Shown here piece by piece: positions 1-9,116 of a stretch of 64,000 nt of DNA; positions within the stretch are counted from its first letter, which is position 1, and every line of letters begins with the position of its first letter. The translations under genes and the position numbers were made by a program. The stretch covers positions 2,925,501 through 2,989,500 of the forward strand of contig JARYIJ010000001.1 of NCBI GenBank assembly GCA_029980465.1, in the 5' to 3' direction. The DNA is from Pseudolabrys sp. (GTDB lineage: Bacteria; Pseudomonadota; Alphaproteobacteria; Rhizobiales; Xanthobacteraceae). The notes under the pieces were generated by a model. That model did not search any database. It worked only from the letters and a program-made list of their open reading frames with translations, and was not told the origin of the DNA.

Positions 1-19
1 TCCGCACAGAAACCGGGGT

Positions 20-129
20 CCCGGGTCTGCAGCGCATCGTTTCACAGCGAAAGTCGGGTCTACCCGACTTTCGCCACGTCTTTGGAATGCGCAAGTCGGA
101 TGAATCCGACTTGCGATGCTGCGCCCGGG
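20..129. repeat. Palindromic intergenic repeat with two inner hairpins
   Basis: A folded repeat upstream of aroC. Two perfect inner stems are visible: a 13-bp stem at 47-59/62-74 with a 2-base loop, and an 11-bp stem at 91-101/104-114. The outer arms (20-39 and 114-129) are imperfect complements built on CCCGGG and GCAGC, so the whole can form a three-way cruciform. The CCCGGG-GCAGC core recurs near 18631 and 41763, which marks it as one copy of a dispersed family. No coding potential is seen. Confidence 0.7.
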
Positions 130-275
130 ACATGAGGTGGAAACCCGGAATCATTTTCAGCCAAGCTCTCAGAATGAGGGTAGGCCATGGCCGAGTCAGT
201 CCCATTGACCCTGGCTCCGCGACGACGGCCCCGTATTTGACCCCCGCCAGAGCGCGGGCTACCACCTGCGCCGCC

Positions 276-1394
276 ATGTCGTTCAACACGTTCGGCCACA
301 TGTTTCGCTTCACCAGCTTTGGCGAAAGCCACGGGCTTGCGATCGGCTGCGTGGTCGACGGCGTGCCGCCGCGCATTCCGCTCGAGGCGGCGGACATCCA
401 GCGCGAGCTCGACCGCCGCCGGCCCGGCCAGTCGCGCTTCACGACGCAGCGCCAGGAGCCGGACGCGGTGAAAATCCTGTCCGGCGTCTTCGTCAACGAG
501 GCGACCGGGCGGCAGGAAACGACCGGCACGCCGATTGCGCTGCTGATCGAAAACGTCGACCAGCGCTCGAAGGACTATTCCGACATCAAGGACAAGTACC
601 GCCCCGGCCATGCCGGCTACACCTACGACGTCAAATACGGCTTCCACGATTATCGCGGCGGCGGCCGCGCCTCGGCGCGCGAAACCGCGGCGCGGGTCGC
701 GGCCGGCGCCATCGCGCGCAAGATCGTGCCGGGCGTCACCGTGCGCGCCGCGCTGGTGCAGATGGGCGAGCATAAGATCGACCGTAGCCGCTGGGACTGG
801 GACGAGGTTGGCCGCAATCCGTTCTTCTGCCCGGACGCGCAGGCGGCGAAATTTTTCGAGGGCTACCTCGACGGCGTGCGCAAGTCCGGCTCGTCAGTCG
901 GTGCCGTCATCGAGGTGGTGGCCGACAACGTGCCGGCCGGTTTGGGCAGCCCGGTCTACGCCAAGCTCGACGCCGAGATCGCCGGCGCGCTGATGGGCAT
1001 CAACGCCGTGAAAGGCGTCGAGATCGGCGACGGCTTCGCCGCGGCGACCTTGCGCGGCGAGGACAATGCCGACGAGATGCGTGCCGGCAACGACGGCAAG
1101 CCGCTGTTCCTGTCGAACCATGCCGGCGGCATCCTCGGCGGCATCGCGTCGGGCCAGCCGATCGTCGCGCGCTTCGCGGTCAAGCCGACCTCGTCGATCC
1201 TGACGCCGCGCAAGACCGTCGACCGCTACGGCGCCAACGCCGACGTCATGACCAAGGGCCGCCACGACCCCTGCGTCGGCATCCGCGCGGTGCCGATCGG
1301 CGAGGCGATGGTCGCCTGCGTGCTGGCCGATGCGTTCCTCATGCATCGCGGCCAGGTCGGCGATGCTCCGACATGGCCGTTCGCAAAACGATGA
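276..1394 (+). CDS. aroC: Chorismate synthase
   Basis: Converts 5-enolpyruvylshikimate-3-phosphate to chorismate using reduced FMN, the last common step of aromatic amino acid synthesis, in the cytoplasm. The 372-residue product has the family signatures GESHG at about 16-20, RRRPGQSR at about 45-52, and [10 protein letters not shown] at about 127-137, and it covers the full usual length (about 360-370). The frame is open upstream to 87, but the ATG at 276 was chosen because [11 protein letters not shown] is the normal family N-terminus and the upstream residues are not protein-like. The gene stands alone; a palindromic repeat follows. Confidence 0.96.
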   Translation: MSFNTFGHMFRFTSFGESHGLAIGCVVDGVPPRIPLEAADIQRELDRRRPGQSRFTTQRQEPDAVKILSGVFVNEATGRQETTGTPIALLIENVDQRSKDYSDIKDKYRPGHAGYTYDVKYGFHDYRGGGRASARETAARVAAGAIARKIVPGVTVRAALVQMGEHKIDRSRWDWDEVGRNPFFCPDAQAAKFFEGYLDGVRKSGSSVGAVIEVVADNVPAGLGSPVYAKLDAEIAGALMGINAVKGVEIGDGFAAATLRGEDNADEMRAGNDGKPLFLSNHAGGILGGIASGQPIVARFAVKPTSSILTPRKTVDRYGANADVMTKGRHDPCVGIRAVPIGEAMVACVLADAFLMHRGQVGDAPTWPFAKR

Positions 1395-1405
1395 GCCTAT
1401 TTTTT

Positions 1406-1542
1406 GTCATTCCGGAATACGCGCGGAAAAGACGCTTCAGTGCATCTTCGGCGCACTCTCGCGCGTGGACCCGGAATCCATACTCCGCAGCGCTGCGGCT
1501 TATGGATTCCGGGCTCGACCCTTCGGGCCGTCCCGGAATGAC
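1406..1542. repeat. Inverted intergenic repeat (GTCATTCCGG ends)
   Basis: The space between aroC and ribB is filled by an element whose ends are perfect inverted copies, GTCATTCCGG at 1406-1415 and CCGGAATGAC at 1533-1542. Inside, GGAATCCATA and TATGGATTCC pair again around a GC-rich tip. This is the layout of palindromic repeats common between genes in Bradyrhizobium relatives. It may fold in RNA as an aroC terminator. Confidence 0.75.
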
Positions 1543-1564
1543 AACGCAGAGACGGGTTTCATAA

Positions 1565-2656
1565 ATGTCGGATTCCCACCACCGCGTCGAAGCCGCCATC
1601 GCCGCCTTCGCCAAAGGCGAGATCATCGTCGTCACCGACGATGACGACCGCGAGAACGAGGGCGACCTGTTCGTCGCCGCCTCGCTCTGCACGCCGGAGA
1701 AGATGGCGTTCATCATCCGCAACACGTCGGGCATCGTCTGCGCGCCGCTCGACGCCGCCGGGGCGCGGCGGCTGCATCTCGATCCGATGGTGGCGGACAA
1801 CGACGCGCCGCTCGGCACGGCGTTCACCATCACGGTCGACGCCAGGCACGGGCTGACCACCGGCATCTCGGCGGAAGAGCGCTGCAACACGGTGCGCGCG
1901 CTCGCCAACGGCAACATGGGCGCCAGCGACTTCGTGCGGCCCGGCCATGTCTTCCCGCTGGTGGCGCGCGAGGGCGGCGTGCTGATGCGTTCGGGACATA
2001 CCGAGGCCTGCGTCGATCTGTGCCGTCTCGCCAGGCTCGAGCCGGTCGGCGTGTTGTCCGAGCTGATGAACGACGACGGCACCGTGATGCGCGGGCCGCA
2101 GGTCGCGGCTTTCGCCGACAAGCACAAGCTTGTCCAAATTTCGGTCGCCGACCTGATCGCCTACCGCCAGTCGCGCGACAAGCTGGTCGAGCGCGCCGGC
2201 GAGTTCGAGTCGCCGTCCGAGATCGGCACGCTGCGCGGCTATGCTTACGTCACGCCGTTCGACAAGGTGCACCACTTCGCCTTCGTTTATGGCGACATCG
2301 GTGGCGGCAGGACCGTGCCGGCGCGCCTGCACCGCGCCGATGTGATCGGCGACGTGCTCGGCGGCGGCAAGACCGTCCGCGCCGCGTTGGCCGCGTTCAA
2401 GCGCGAGGGCCGGGGCGTGCTCGTCTACCTGCGCGACGGCACCGCCGGCGTTCCGGTCGCCGAGATCCCGCACGGGCTCGAGAGCGGAACCGAGGCGACG
2501 CGCTCGCGGCAGTGGCGCGAGATCGGGCTTGGCGCGCAGATCCTGCGCGACCTCGGCATCTCCTCGATCACGCTGCTGACGCCGAGCCAGCGCACTTACG
2601 TCGGCTTGAGCGGCTTCGGCATCGAGATCGCCGGAACCGAGGCGATCGAGGGCTGA
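1565..2656 (+). CDS. ribB: 3,4-dihydroxy-2-butanone 4-phosphate synthase with degenerate GTP cyclohydrolase II half
   Basis: Makes 3,4-dihydroxy-2-butanone 4-phosphate from ribulose 5-phosphate for riboflavin synthesis. The first 200 or so residues carry the RibB hallmarks, including the acidic DDDDRENEGDL segment at about 24-34 and HTEACVDLCRLA at about 146-157. The C-terminal part (about 205-363) aligns in layout with GTP cyclohydrolase II, but the zinc site C-x10-C-x-C is absent: the segment ARLHRADVIGDVLGGG at about 253-270 and the residues after it contain no cysteine. The RibA activity is therefore probably lost, as known for some alphaproteobacterial RibBA proteins, and the gene should be read as functional ribB only. 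Confidence 0.9.
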   Translation: MSDSHHRVEAAIAAFAKGEIIVVTDDDDRENEGDLFVAASLCTPEKMAFIIRNTSGIVCAPLDAAGARRLHLDPMVADNDAPLGTAFTITVDARHGLTTGISAEERCNTVRALANGNMGASDFVRPGHVFPLVAREGGVLMRSGHTEACVDLCRLARLEPVGVLSELMNDDGTVMRGPQVAAFADKHKLVQISVADLIAYRQSRDKLVERAGEFESPSEIGTLRGYAYVTPFDKVHHFAFVYGDIGGGRTVPARLHRADVIGDVLGGGKTVRAALAAFKREGRGVLVYLRDGTAGVPVAEIPHGLESGTEATRSRQWREIGLGAQILRDLGISSITLLTPSQRTYVGLSGFGIEIAGTEAIEG

Positions 2657-2847
2657 CGGCGTTCCGGGCCGCACCCGGCGGCACATTCCGCGCGGGAGTA
2701 CGGGCTGGCTGGGGGCAGTTGCATCAACCGAACGGTGGACGGTTCGTTCGCCTCAAGCGCGGTTCGATCCTGGAACATCCGCCCGGCCCATGATTTTCGG
2801 CTTTTTTATTTCGCGCCGCCCGTTCGCCGTGGCACCATTCGCGCGAC

Positions 2848-3711
2848 ATGGCGAGATGGCCGAAAGCGCGCGGAGGTCCGGCGATCGCTCTGCTGGCGGT
2901 TGCCGCCGCCATTGCGGTCGCGGCTGCGGGCGACGGCCTGGCAGCGCCGTCGCAGCGGCTGGCCGATGCCCGGCCGGGCGCGATCCCGGTCGATGTCGAG
3001 CTCGTGCTCGCGGTCGACATTTCCTATTCGATGGATCCCGAGGAGCAGGCGCTGCAGCGCGAAGGCTATATGCAGGCGCTGACCTCGAAGGAATTTCTCA
3101 GCGCGTTGCGCGAGGGCGCCAACGGCAAGATCGCGGTGACCTACGTCGAGTGGGCGGGCGCCGAGGACCAGACGGTGGTGATGCCGTGGCGCCTGATCGA
3201 CGGCCTCGAAGCAGCCGGCGCGGTGGTCGAGGAGCTGCAGCGGACGCCGCCGCGGCGCGGCTCACGCACATCGATCGCCGGCGCCTTGCGGTTCTCGCGC
3301 ACCTTGTTCGACACCAGCGGCTATCGTGGATTGCGGCGCGTCATCGACGTGTCGGGCGATGGCCCCAACAACGCCGGGCCGCTGGTGACGCAGATCCGCG
3401 ACGACGTGCTGGCGTCGGGCATCGTCATCAACGGCCTGCCGATTATGCTCAATCGCAATCGCTTCATGGATATCCCCAATCTCGACGTCTACTATGAGGA
3501 TTGCGTCACTGGCGGCGCCGGTTCGTTCGTCGTGCCGATCCGCGACCGTGCGCAATTCATCGACGCCACGCGCAAGAAGCTCATTCTCGAAGTGGCCGGC
3601 CGCGAGCCCGCGCCGCGCGTCATCCGCGCCAGCGCCGAGAAGCCGCGCATCTCCTGCACGATCGGCGAAAAGATGTGGCAGGACCGCTGGGGCGGCACGG
3701 ATTTCCGCTGA
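2848..3711 (+). CDS. DUF1194 family exported VWA-like protein
   Basis: A 287-residue protein with an N-terminal signal peptide (hydrophobic run at about 12-32) and a von Willebrand A-type fold typical of DUF1194. The metal-binding DxSxS motif is seen as DISYS at about 57-61, followed by a second acidic segment DVSGDG at about 168-173. Such proteins are probably periplasmic adhesion or metal-dependent binding proteins; no specific function is known. It is preceded by 190 bp without other features and is not clearly in an operon. Family assignment is good; biological role is unknown. Confidence 0.82.
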   Translation: MARWPKARGGPAIALLAVAAAIAVAAAGDGLAAPSQRLADARPGAIPVDVELVLAVDISYSMDPEEQALQREGYMQALTSKEFLSALREGANGKIAVTYVEWAGAEDQTVVMPWRLIDGLEAAGAVVEELQRTPPRRGSRTSIAGALRFSRTLFDTSGYRGLRRVIDVSGDGPNNAGPLVTQIRDDVLASGIVINGLPIMLNRNRFMDIPNLDVYYEDCVTGGAGSFVVPIRDRAQFIDATRKKLILEVAGREPAPRVIRASAEKPRISCTIGEKMWQDRWGGTDFR

Positions 3712-3816
3712 GCCACGGCGGAAAATTCCGGTTGGGTTTCAAGGCTTGCCGTTGCTAGGGGCGCTAAAGCGGCAAATAATCGTTGGGGCAATGGGTGTCG
3801 GAAAGAGGGGGGTCGC

Positions 3817-5085
3817 ATGACAACGGTCGCAATGGCGGATCGATCCGCCTGGTACTGGAATCGCTGGTCGCAACTCGTGCTGGGCCTGATCGCCATGATG
3901 GCGATCTCAAGCCCGCAATATGTGTGGACGCTGTTCACCGGTCCGCTCAATCAGAAGCTCGGCACCACGCTTGCCGAATTGCAGTGGACTTTCTCGCTGC
4001 TCATCATCCTGCAGACCTGGTGCTCGCCGCTGCAGGCCTACCTGGTCGATCGCTTCGGCCCACGGCTGCTGATCTCGGTCGGCGCGCTGATGTCCGGCGG
4101 CGGCTGGGTGCTGTCGAGCTACGTCGATAATATCTGGGCGCTCTATTTCACCTACGGCGTGATCTGCGGCTTCGGCACCGGCATCATTTATGTCGGCATC
4201 ATCGGCTTGATGGTGCGCTGGTTCCCGGATCGCCGCGGGCTGGCGACCGGCCTCGCCGCCGCCGGCTACGGCTTCGGCGCCTTCTTCACGAGTTTCCCGA
4301 TCGACAGCATGATCAAGAGCTCCGGCTACGCGCACACGCTTGTAGTTTGGGGCATCATCCAGGGCGTCATCGGCATCGCCGCCGCCCAGTGGCTGCGCGT
4401 CCCGCCGGACGGCTGGCTGCCGGAGGGCTACACCCCGGCCACCGCGTCGACCGCGCAGACCAAGCGCAGCTACACGCCGACCGAAATGCTGAAGAGCCCG
4501 GTGTTCTGGCTGCTGTTCTTCATGATGAGTCTGATGTCGACCTCGGGCTTGATGGTGACGTCGAACGTCGGGCCATTCGCCCGCGAGTTCAACGTGGCGC
4601 AAGCCATGGTGCTCGGCATGGCGGCGCTGCCGCTGTCGCTGACCCTGTCGCGCGTGACCAATGGGTTGACGCGGCCGTTCTTCGGCTGGGTATCTGACCG
4701 CATCGGCCGCGAGATGACGATGTTCGTCGCCTTCTCGCTCGAGGCGATTGCGATCCTGATCCTGTTCGCCTTCATCGATCAGCCGGCGCTGTTCGTCGTG
4801 TTGACCGGGCTGGTGTTCTTCGGCTGGGGCGAAATCTTCTCGCTGTTCCCGTCGACCCTGACCGATACGTTCGGCCCGAAATATGCCGCGACCAACTACG
4901 GCTTCCTTTACATCGCCCAGGGCGTCGGCTCGATCCTTGGCGGACCGGCTGCGGCCTATCTCAAGCAGATGACCGGTAGCTGGACCTGGGTCTTCATCAT
5001 CGTCGCCGCGCTCGACATCATCACGGCGATTCTGGCGGTGACGGCGCTTCGGGCGGTGCGGACCCGACATATTCAGTCGAGTTGA
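3817..5085 (+). CDS. MFS transporter, oxalate/formate antiporter-like (OFA family)
   Basis: A 422-residue inner-membrane carrier with about 12 hydrophobic segments. It resembles OxlT-like proteins in its N-terminus (SSPQYVWTLFTGPL), in the loop GLMVRWFPDRRGLATGL at about 130-146, and in GWVSDRIGRE after TM8, the second half of the MFS repeat. OFA carriers exchange small carboxylates such as oxalate, formate or pyruvate; the substrate here cannot be read from sequence. It is monocistronic and followed at once by two strong hairpins, the second shared with the convergent RNA methyltransferase gene. Confidence 0.85.
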   Translation: MTTVAMADRSAWYWNRWSQLVLGLIAMMAISSPQYVWTLFTGPLNQKLGTTLAELQWTFSLLIILQTWCSPLQAYLVDRFGPRLLISVGALMSGGGWVLSSYVDNIWALYFTYGVICGFGTGIIYVGIIGLMVRWFPDRRGLATGLAAAGYGFGAFFTSFPIDSMIKSSGYAHTLVVWGIIQGVIGIAAAQWLRVPPDGWLPEGYTPATASTAQTKRSYTPTEMLKSPVFWLLFFMMSLMSTSGLMVTSNVGPFAREFNVAQAMVLGMAALPLSLTLSRVTNGLTRPFFGWVSDRIGREMTMFVAFSLEAIAILILFAFIDQPALFVVLTGLVFFGWGEIFSLFPSTLTDTFGPKYAATNYGFLYIAQGVGSILGGPAAAYLKQMTGSWTWVFIIVAALDIITAILAVTALRAVRTRHIQSS

Positions 5086-5107
5086 GCGCCGCCTGGCCGG
5101 CGGCGCT
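5085..5107 (+). terminator. Hairpin immediately after the OFA-MFS gene
   Basis: AGCGCCGCC pairs perfectly with GGCGGCGCT around a 5-base loop, starting at the last base of the MFS stop codon. No T-run follows, so it would be a weak intrinsic terminator or a mRNA 3'-end stabiliser. Confidence 0.55.
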
Positions 5108-5126
5108 TGGCCGGCGAAGCAAGGGG

Positions 5127-5160
5127 TAGGCTGTGATCCACCCCAATGGATCACAGCCTA
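5127..5160. terminator. Bidirectional hairpin between convergent genes
   Basis: A perfect 14-bp stem (5127-5140 with 5147-5160) around the loop CCCCAA lies between the MFS gene and the convergent RNA methyltransferase gene. The methyltransferase stop codon (complement of 5158-5160) is inside the stem. Position and symmetry suit a shared terminator, although no long T-run is seen. Confidence 0.65.
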
Positions 5161-6396
5161 ACGTTGGAAGCGTGCGACGATCTCAACGTGCGGCGAATAG
5201 CGGAACTGATCGACCGGCGTGATGCTGTCGATCCGGTAACCGCCTTTCACGAGAATCTCGGCGTCGCGCGCGAACGTCATGGCGTCGCACGACGCCGCGA
5301 TCACGCGCGGCACGGCACTGCGCGCGATCTCCTTCGCCTGCGCCTCGGCGCCCTGGCGGGGCGGATCGAAGACCACGGCCTGGAACGGCTTGAGCTCCTG
5401 CGCGACGAGGGGGCGGCGAAACAGGTCGCGCGTCTGCGTGTCGATCGGCTTCAGGCCTTGCGCTGTCTTCGCCGCCTGCGTCAACGCGCCGGTCGCGCCG
5501 GCGTCGCTGTCGATTGCCATGATGCGCGCGGTCTCGGCGAGCCGCAGCGCGAACGGGCCGACGCCGCAAAACAGATCGGCGATTGTCTTCGCCTTGCCAA
5601 CGGCCTCGATCACCAGCAGCGCCAATGTCTCTTCGCCCGCCGCGGTCGCCTGCAGGAACGAGCCCGGCGGCAACGGCACCCTGGCGCGGCCCATCGTCAA
5701 CATTGGCTGCGCCCGCTGCACGATCGTCTCGCCGTGACGCGTCAGGCGGACGAGGCGATGTTCCTCCGCGACCTTGGCGAGCGCGGCGGCGCGATCCGCC
5801 GGCACCGGGCCTGAGCCGCGCACATCGACGTCGAGGCCCGTCTCCGATGCCGTCACCTGGATATCGAGCGGCCTGTTGCCGGGCTTGAGCACGTCGAAGA
5901 TCGCCCAGGCGGTATCGATGGCATCCGCCATCGACGGCGCGAGGATGGGGCAATGGTCGATGGCGACGATGTGATGCGCGCGCGGCGCGGCGAAGCCGAC
6001 CTCGACGACATCGTGCGTGCCGCGCCTGGCGTGCAGCGTGGCGCGGCGGCGGCCCGAGCCGTGGGCGTCGAGCGTCGGGCGCACCTCTGGCGTCAGGCCG
6101 TGGCGCGCTAACGCCTCAATGACGAGGCTGCGCTTCCAGTCCTGTTGCGGCGGCAATTGCCAATGCTGGAGCGCGCAGCCGCCGCAAATGCCAAAGTGCG
6201 GACAGACCGGTTTGGTGCGCTCCGGGCTCGCGGTATCGACCGTGAGCAGATGACGGCGGTCGGGGTGACCCGGCACCGGTTCGACCGTGACCGTTTCGCC
6301 CGGCAGCGCGAACGGCACATAGACGGGACTCTCGGTTCCGCCGGTCATGCCATCGCCGCGGTGGCCGAGCCGCTCGATCGTGAGCTGTTCCGTCAT
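5158..6396 (-). CDS. Class I SAM-dependent RNA methyltransferase, RlmD/TrmA (uracil-5) type with Fe-S cluster
   Basis: A 412-residue enzyme of the m5U RNA methyltransferase family. The N-terminus is a short TRAM-like domain ([12 protein letters not shown]). The cysteine cluster [10 protein letters not shown] at about 65-74 plus a later Cys suits a [4Fe-4S] cluster. The SAM-binding segment [15 protein letters not shown] and the FDPPRQG motif lie at about 280-340, and [11 protein letters not shown] at about 375-385 holds the catalytic nucleophile Cys. Which uridine (tRNA or rRNA) is modified cannot be decided from sequence. It is transcribed away from the MATE gene 41 bp upstream, on the same strand. 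Confidence 0.88.
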   Translation of the reverse strand: MTEQLTIERLGHRGDGMTGGTESPVYVPFALPGETVTVEPVPGHPDRRHLLTVDTASPERTKPVCPHFGICGGCALQHWQLPPQQDWKRSLVIEALARHGLTPEVRPTLDAHGSGRRRATLHARRGTHDVVEVGFAAPRAHHIVAIDHCPILAPSMADAIDTAWAIFDVLKPGNRPLDIQVTASETGLDVDVRGSGPVPADRAAALAKVAEEHRLVRLTRHGETIVQRAQPMLTMGRARVPLPPGSFLQATAAGEETLALLVIEAVGKAKTIADLFCGVGPFALRLAETARIMAIDSDAGATGALTQAAKTAQGLKPIDTQTRDLFRRPLVAQELKPFQAVVFDPPRQGAEAQAKEIARSAVPRVIAASCDAMTFARDAEILVKGGYRIDSITPVDQFRYSPHVEIVARFQR

Positions 6397-6437
6397 GGCA
6401 CCGCTCTAGCCGACGTTGGGCTCGCCCCGCAACGACG

Positions 6438-7853
6438 TCACGCCGGCGCGTGCGCAACCTCCGGCATGAAGCCGCGCCGGCTCAGGAGGTCGAACCGCCA
6501 GATCAGCAACGAGGCGTAGACGATGAGCGAGACCGTGAAGCCGATCCAGATGCCGGTCACACCAAGCCCAGCCGGGAAGGCGAGGCCATAACAGGCGGCC
6601 ATGCCGATCGTCCAGAAGCTCAAGGCCGCGAACAGCATCGGGATGCGTGTGTCGTTGAGGCCGCGCAGCGCGCCGGCGGCGACCGTCTGGACGCCGTCGG
6701 CGATGAAGAATGTCGCGCCGATCGTCAGCAGGCTTGCGGCGAGGTTGGCGGTTTCCACAGCCGCGCCGTCGGTCATGCTCAGGAACAGCAACGGAATGTC
6801 ATGCCGCAGCAGCAGGATCAGTACCACCATCGCCGCCATGAACGTCGCGCCGAGGCCGATCGCTGCCAATCCGGCGCGGCGCACGGCCGCGCTTTCGCCG
6901 CGGCCGACCGCGTGGCCGACGCGCACCGTCGCCGCCATCGAAATGCCGAACGGCACCATGAAGACGATCGCCGCGATTTGCAGCGCGATCTGGTGCGCCG
7001 CCAATTCCATTGCGCCGATCCAGCCGACAAACACCGCCGCGCTTCCGAACAATCCGTATTCGAGCAGGAACGACCCCGACATCGGCGCGCCGATCACGAT
7101 GAGTTGCCGCAGCAGCGGCCAGTCCGCCCGCCAGAAGCGGCCGAGCACGCGATATTTGCGAAAGGGCGGTTGCGTGTAGGCGATGACGACGCAAGCGGCG
7201 CACATGCCGAGGTTGACCAGTGCCGTCGCGACGCCCGCGCCGGTCATGCCGAGTTCGGGGAAGCCGAAGGCGCCGAAGATCAGCACATAGGCGAGCAGCG
7301 TATTGAGCGGCACCGCGATCAGCGTGACCCACAGGGCGGGTTCGGGCCGGTTCACGGCGCCCATGAAGCTGCGGATCGCGACGAACCACCAGCCGGGCAC
7401 GAGGCTCCAGGCCAGCCCGGCGAGATAATCTCCGGCCAGCCTGGCGATGTCCGGGGACTGGCCGAGCCACAGGAGCAGGCCTTCGCCTTGCAGGACGAAC
7501 GCGGTGAGAGGAATGCCGAGAAACGCCGCGACCCACAGCCCGACGCGCAGCGCGCGGCGCACCAACCGGGGCTCGCGCGCGCCATAGGCCTGCGCCGCGA
7601 GCGGCGCGACGGCCGAAACGAGGCCCATGCCGAGCACGAAGCAGACAAACAGCACGACCTGCGCCAGCGCCGCGGCCGCAACGGCCTTGTCGCCGAGCCG
7701 CCCGACCAGCGCGAGATCGCTGGTCATCATCGCGACCTGGCCGAGCTGGGTCAGCGCGATCGGCAGCGCGAGCCGGATGGTGTCGACGGTTTCGCCGCGC
7801 CAGCCGCCGCGGCCGGCGTCGCTGCAAGACTCTAATGTTCGCATGGCGCGCAC
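6438..7853 (-). CDS. MATE family multidrug efflux transporter
   Basis: A 471-residue inner-membrane protein with about 12 hydrophobic segments and the MATE arrangement: PIALTQLGQVAMMTSDLALVG near residue 30-50 and a matching second half beginning around 255 (GAPMSGSFLLEYG). MATE proteins export cationic drugs and metabolites using Na+ or H+. Length is normal for NorM-like members. It lies 41 bp upstream of the RNA methyltransferase gene on the same strand and could be co-transcribed. The substrate is unknown. Confidence 0.9.
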   Translation of the reverse strand: MRAMRTLESCSDAGRGGWRGETVDTIRLALPIALTQLGQVAMMTSDLALVGRLGDKAVAAAALAQVVLFVCFVLGMGLVSAVAPLAAQAYGAREPRLVRRALRVGLWVAAFLGIPLTAFVLQGEGLLLWLGQSPDIARLAGDYLAGLAWSLVPGWWFVAIRSFMGAVNRPEPALWVTLIAVPLNTLLAYVLIFGAFGFPELGMTGAGVATALVNLGMCAACVVIAYTQPPFRKYRVLGRFWRADWPLLRQLIVIGAPMSGSFLLEYGLFGSAAVFVGWIGAMELAAHQIALQIAAIVFMVPFGISMAATVRVGHAVGRGESAAVRRAGLAAIGLGATFMAAMVVLILLLRHDIPLLFLSMTDGAAVETANLAASLLTIGATFFIADGVQTVAAGALRGLNDTRIPMLFAALSFWTIGMAACYGLAFPAGLGVTGIWIGFTVSLIVYASLLIWRFDLLSRRGFMPEVAHAPA

Positions 7854-7958
7854 AATAAGGCGCGATGTGGCGGGAGAAAGGCTCGTCGCGCGTGTCCGTC
7901 CGGTTCGCGCCGGAGCGTGGCGTTACCGGCACACTCATCAGCGCGACGCATTGATCGA

Positions 7959-8705
7959 TCAGATTTGCTGCTGAGTACGCATCGCGCCGAGCAGGAATTC
8001 CTTGTTGCCGTCACCGCCCGCGATCGGCGAAGGGATGATGTCGAGGACGTGCCAGCCGAGCGTCCGGGCACTGCCGCTGATATCGCCGCACACCGCCTTC
8101 TGCACGCCGGCGTCACGCACCACGCCTTTCTTCAGGTGCGCGCGGCCTGCTTCGAACTGCGGCTTGATGAGCGCGACAAGACAAGCGTCCGGAGCGACGA
8201 GCGCCGTGACGGCGGGAAGCACGAGCTTGAGCGAAATGAAGCTGACGTCGATCACGGCGAGCGCTGGCGGCTCGCCGAACAGCCCCGGCCGGATGTCGCG
8301 GATATCGGTTTCCTCGCGCACCGTCACATCCGGCAGTCCGCGCAGGCTGGCGTGCAACTGATCGCGGCCGACATCGACGGCGTAGACATGCCTGGCGCCG
8401 CGCTCGCGCAGCACCTGCGTGAAGCCGCCCGTCGAGGCGCCGACATCAAGGCACACGCGTCCACGCGGATTGAAATGGAAATGATCGAGCGCGGCGGCGA
8501 GTTTCAAGCCGCCGCGCGACACGTAAGGATGCGCCGGCGCCGCCTGGATGGCCGCATCGAGCGGCAACTCGTCCGACGCCTTGCGCACGACGACGCCGGC
8601 CGCGCTCACAAGTCCAGCCTCGATGGCGGCCTGCGCCTTGGCGCGGCTCTCGAAGAAGCCGCGCTCGACCAGCAATCGATCGGCGCGTTGACGCGGCGGT
8701 GTCAT
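7959..8705 (-). CDS. tlyA: TlyA-family rRNA 2'-O-methyltransferase
   Basis: A 248-residue protein with an N-terminal S4 RNA-binding domain (RADRLLVERGFFESRAKAQAAI, about 6-27) followed by an FtsJ/RrmJ-like methyltransferase domain with the SAM loop CLDVGASTGGFTQVL at about 87-101 and ALIKPQFEAG at about 188-197. Relatives 2'-O-methylate ribosomal RNA. The frame is open upstream to 8975, but the ATG at 8705 gives the family N-terminus MTPPRQRADRLL. It lies next to dxs, the usual neighbour in Hyphomicrobiales, with a small basic-protein gene on the other strand between them. Confidence 0.92.
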   Translation of the reverse strand: MTPPRQRADRLLVERGFFESRAKAQAAIEAGLVSAAGVVVRKASDELPLDAAIQAAPAHPYVSRGGLKLAAALDHFHFNPRGRVCLDVGASTGGFTQVLRERGARHVYAVDVGRDQLHASLRGLPDVTVREETDIRDIRPGLFGEPPALAVIDVSFISLKLVLPAVTALVAPDACLVALIKPQFEAGRAHLKKGVVRDAGVQKAVCGDISGSARTLGWHVLDIIPSPIAGGDGNKEFLLGAMRTQQQI

Positions 8706-8790
8706 GGCGTGCGAGGGAACCCTTTGGTCGTTCAGGCGGTTATCGCCGCGTTGCGTTGATTTGCCGATTTCGTTCAGGCCGGAGCACAGC

Positions 8791-8988
8791 ATGGCACGAA
8801 AATATTCGAAGAGGGCGTCGAAGTACGTGAAGAAGGCGATGCGCAAGCGCAAGAAGGGCACCTTGCGCAGCGGCAGGAGCGGCAAAAGGGTCAAGAGCCG
8901 CAAGCAGGCGATCGCCATCGGCTTGTCCGAAGCGCGCCGGAAGGGCGCCAAGGTGCCGAAGCGCAGGAAGCGCAAGAAGAGAATGTAA
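8791..8988 (+). CDS. Small lysine/arginine-rich protein (DUF6496-like)
   Basis: A 65-residue, extremely basic protein: roughly half the residues are Lys or Arg, arranged as short amphipathic blocks ending in KRRKRKKRM. The ATG at 8791 has GGAG 10 bases upstream; the frame opens earlier at 8704 but that part overlaps tlyA on the other strand. Composition resembles the small DUF6496 or histone-H1-like proteins that may bind nucleic acid. No domain beyond composition can be claimed. It is divergent from tlyA. Confidence 0.6.
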   Translation: MARKYSKRASKYVKKAMRKRKKGTLRSGRSGKRVKSRKQAIAIGLSEARRKGAKVPKRRKRKKRM

Positions 8989-9010
8989 TCTTGTCCCGGG
9001 CCTCATGTTA

Positions 9011-9110
9011 CTGTCATACTCGCGCAAGCGGGTATCCAGTAATCAGTGAAACAGCGGATAATACTCAGCGCCGCCTTTACTGGATCGCCCGCGTTCGCGG
9101 GCGGTGACAG
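9011..9110. repeat. Inverted repeat after dxs
   Basis: CTGTCA at 9011 and TGACAG at 9105 form the ends; inner arms GGTATCCAGTA and TACTGGATCGCC pair again, and GCCCGC-GTTC-GCGGGC forms a tip hairpin. It fills the gap between dxs and the small basic-protein gene, which converge here, and may serve as a terminator. It has the same general plan as the repeat at 60231-60320. Confidence 0.6.
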
Positions 9111-9116
9111 TCGACG

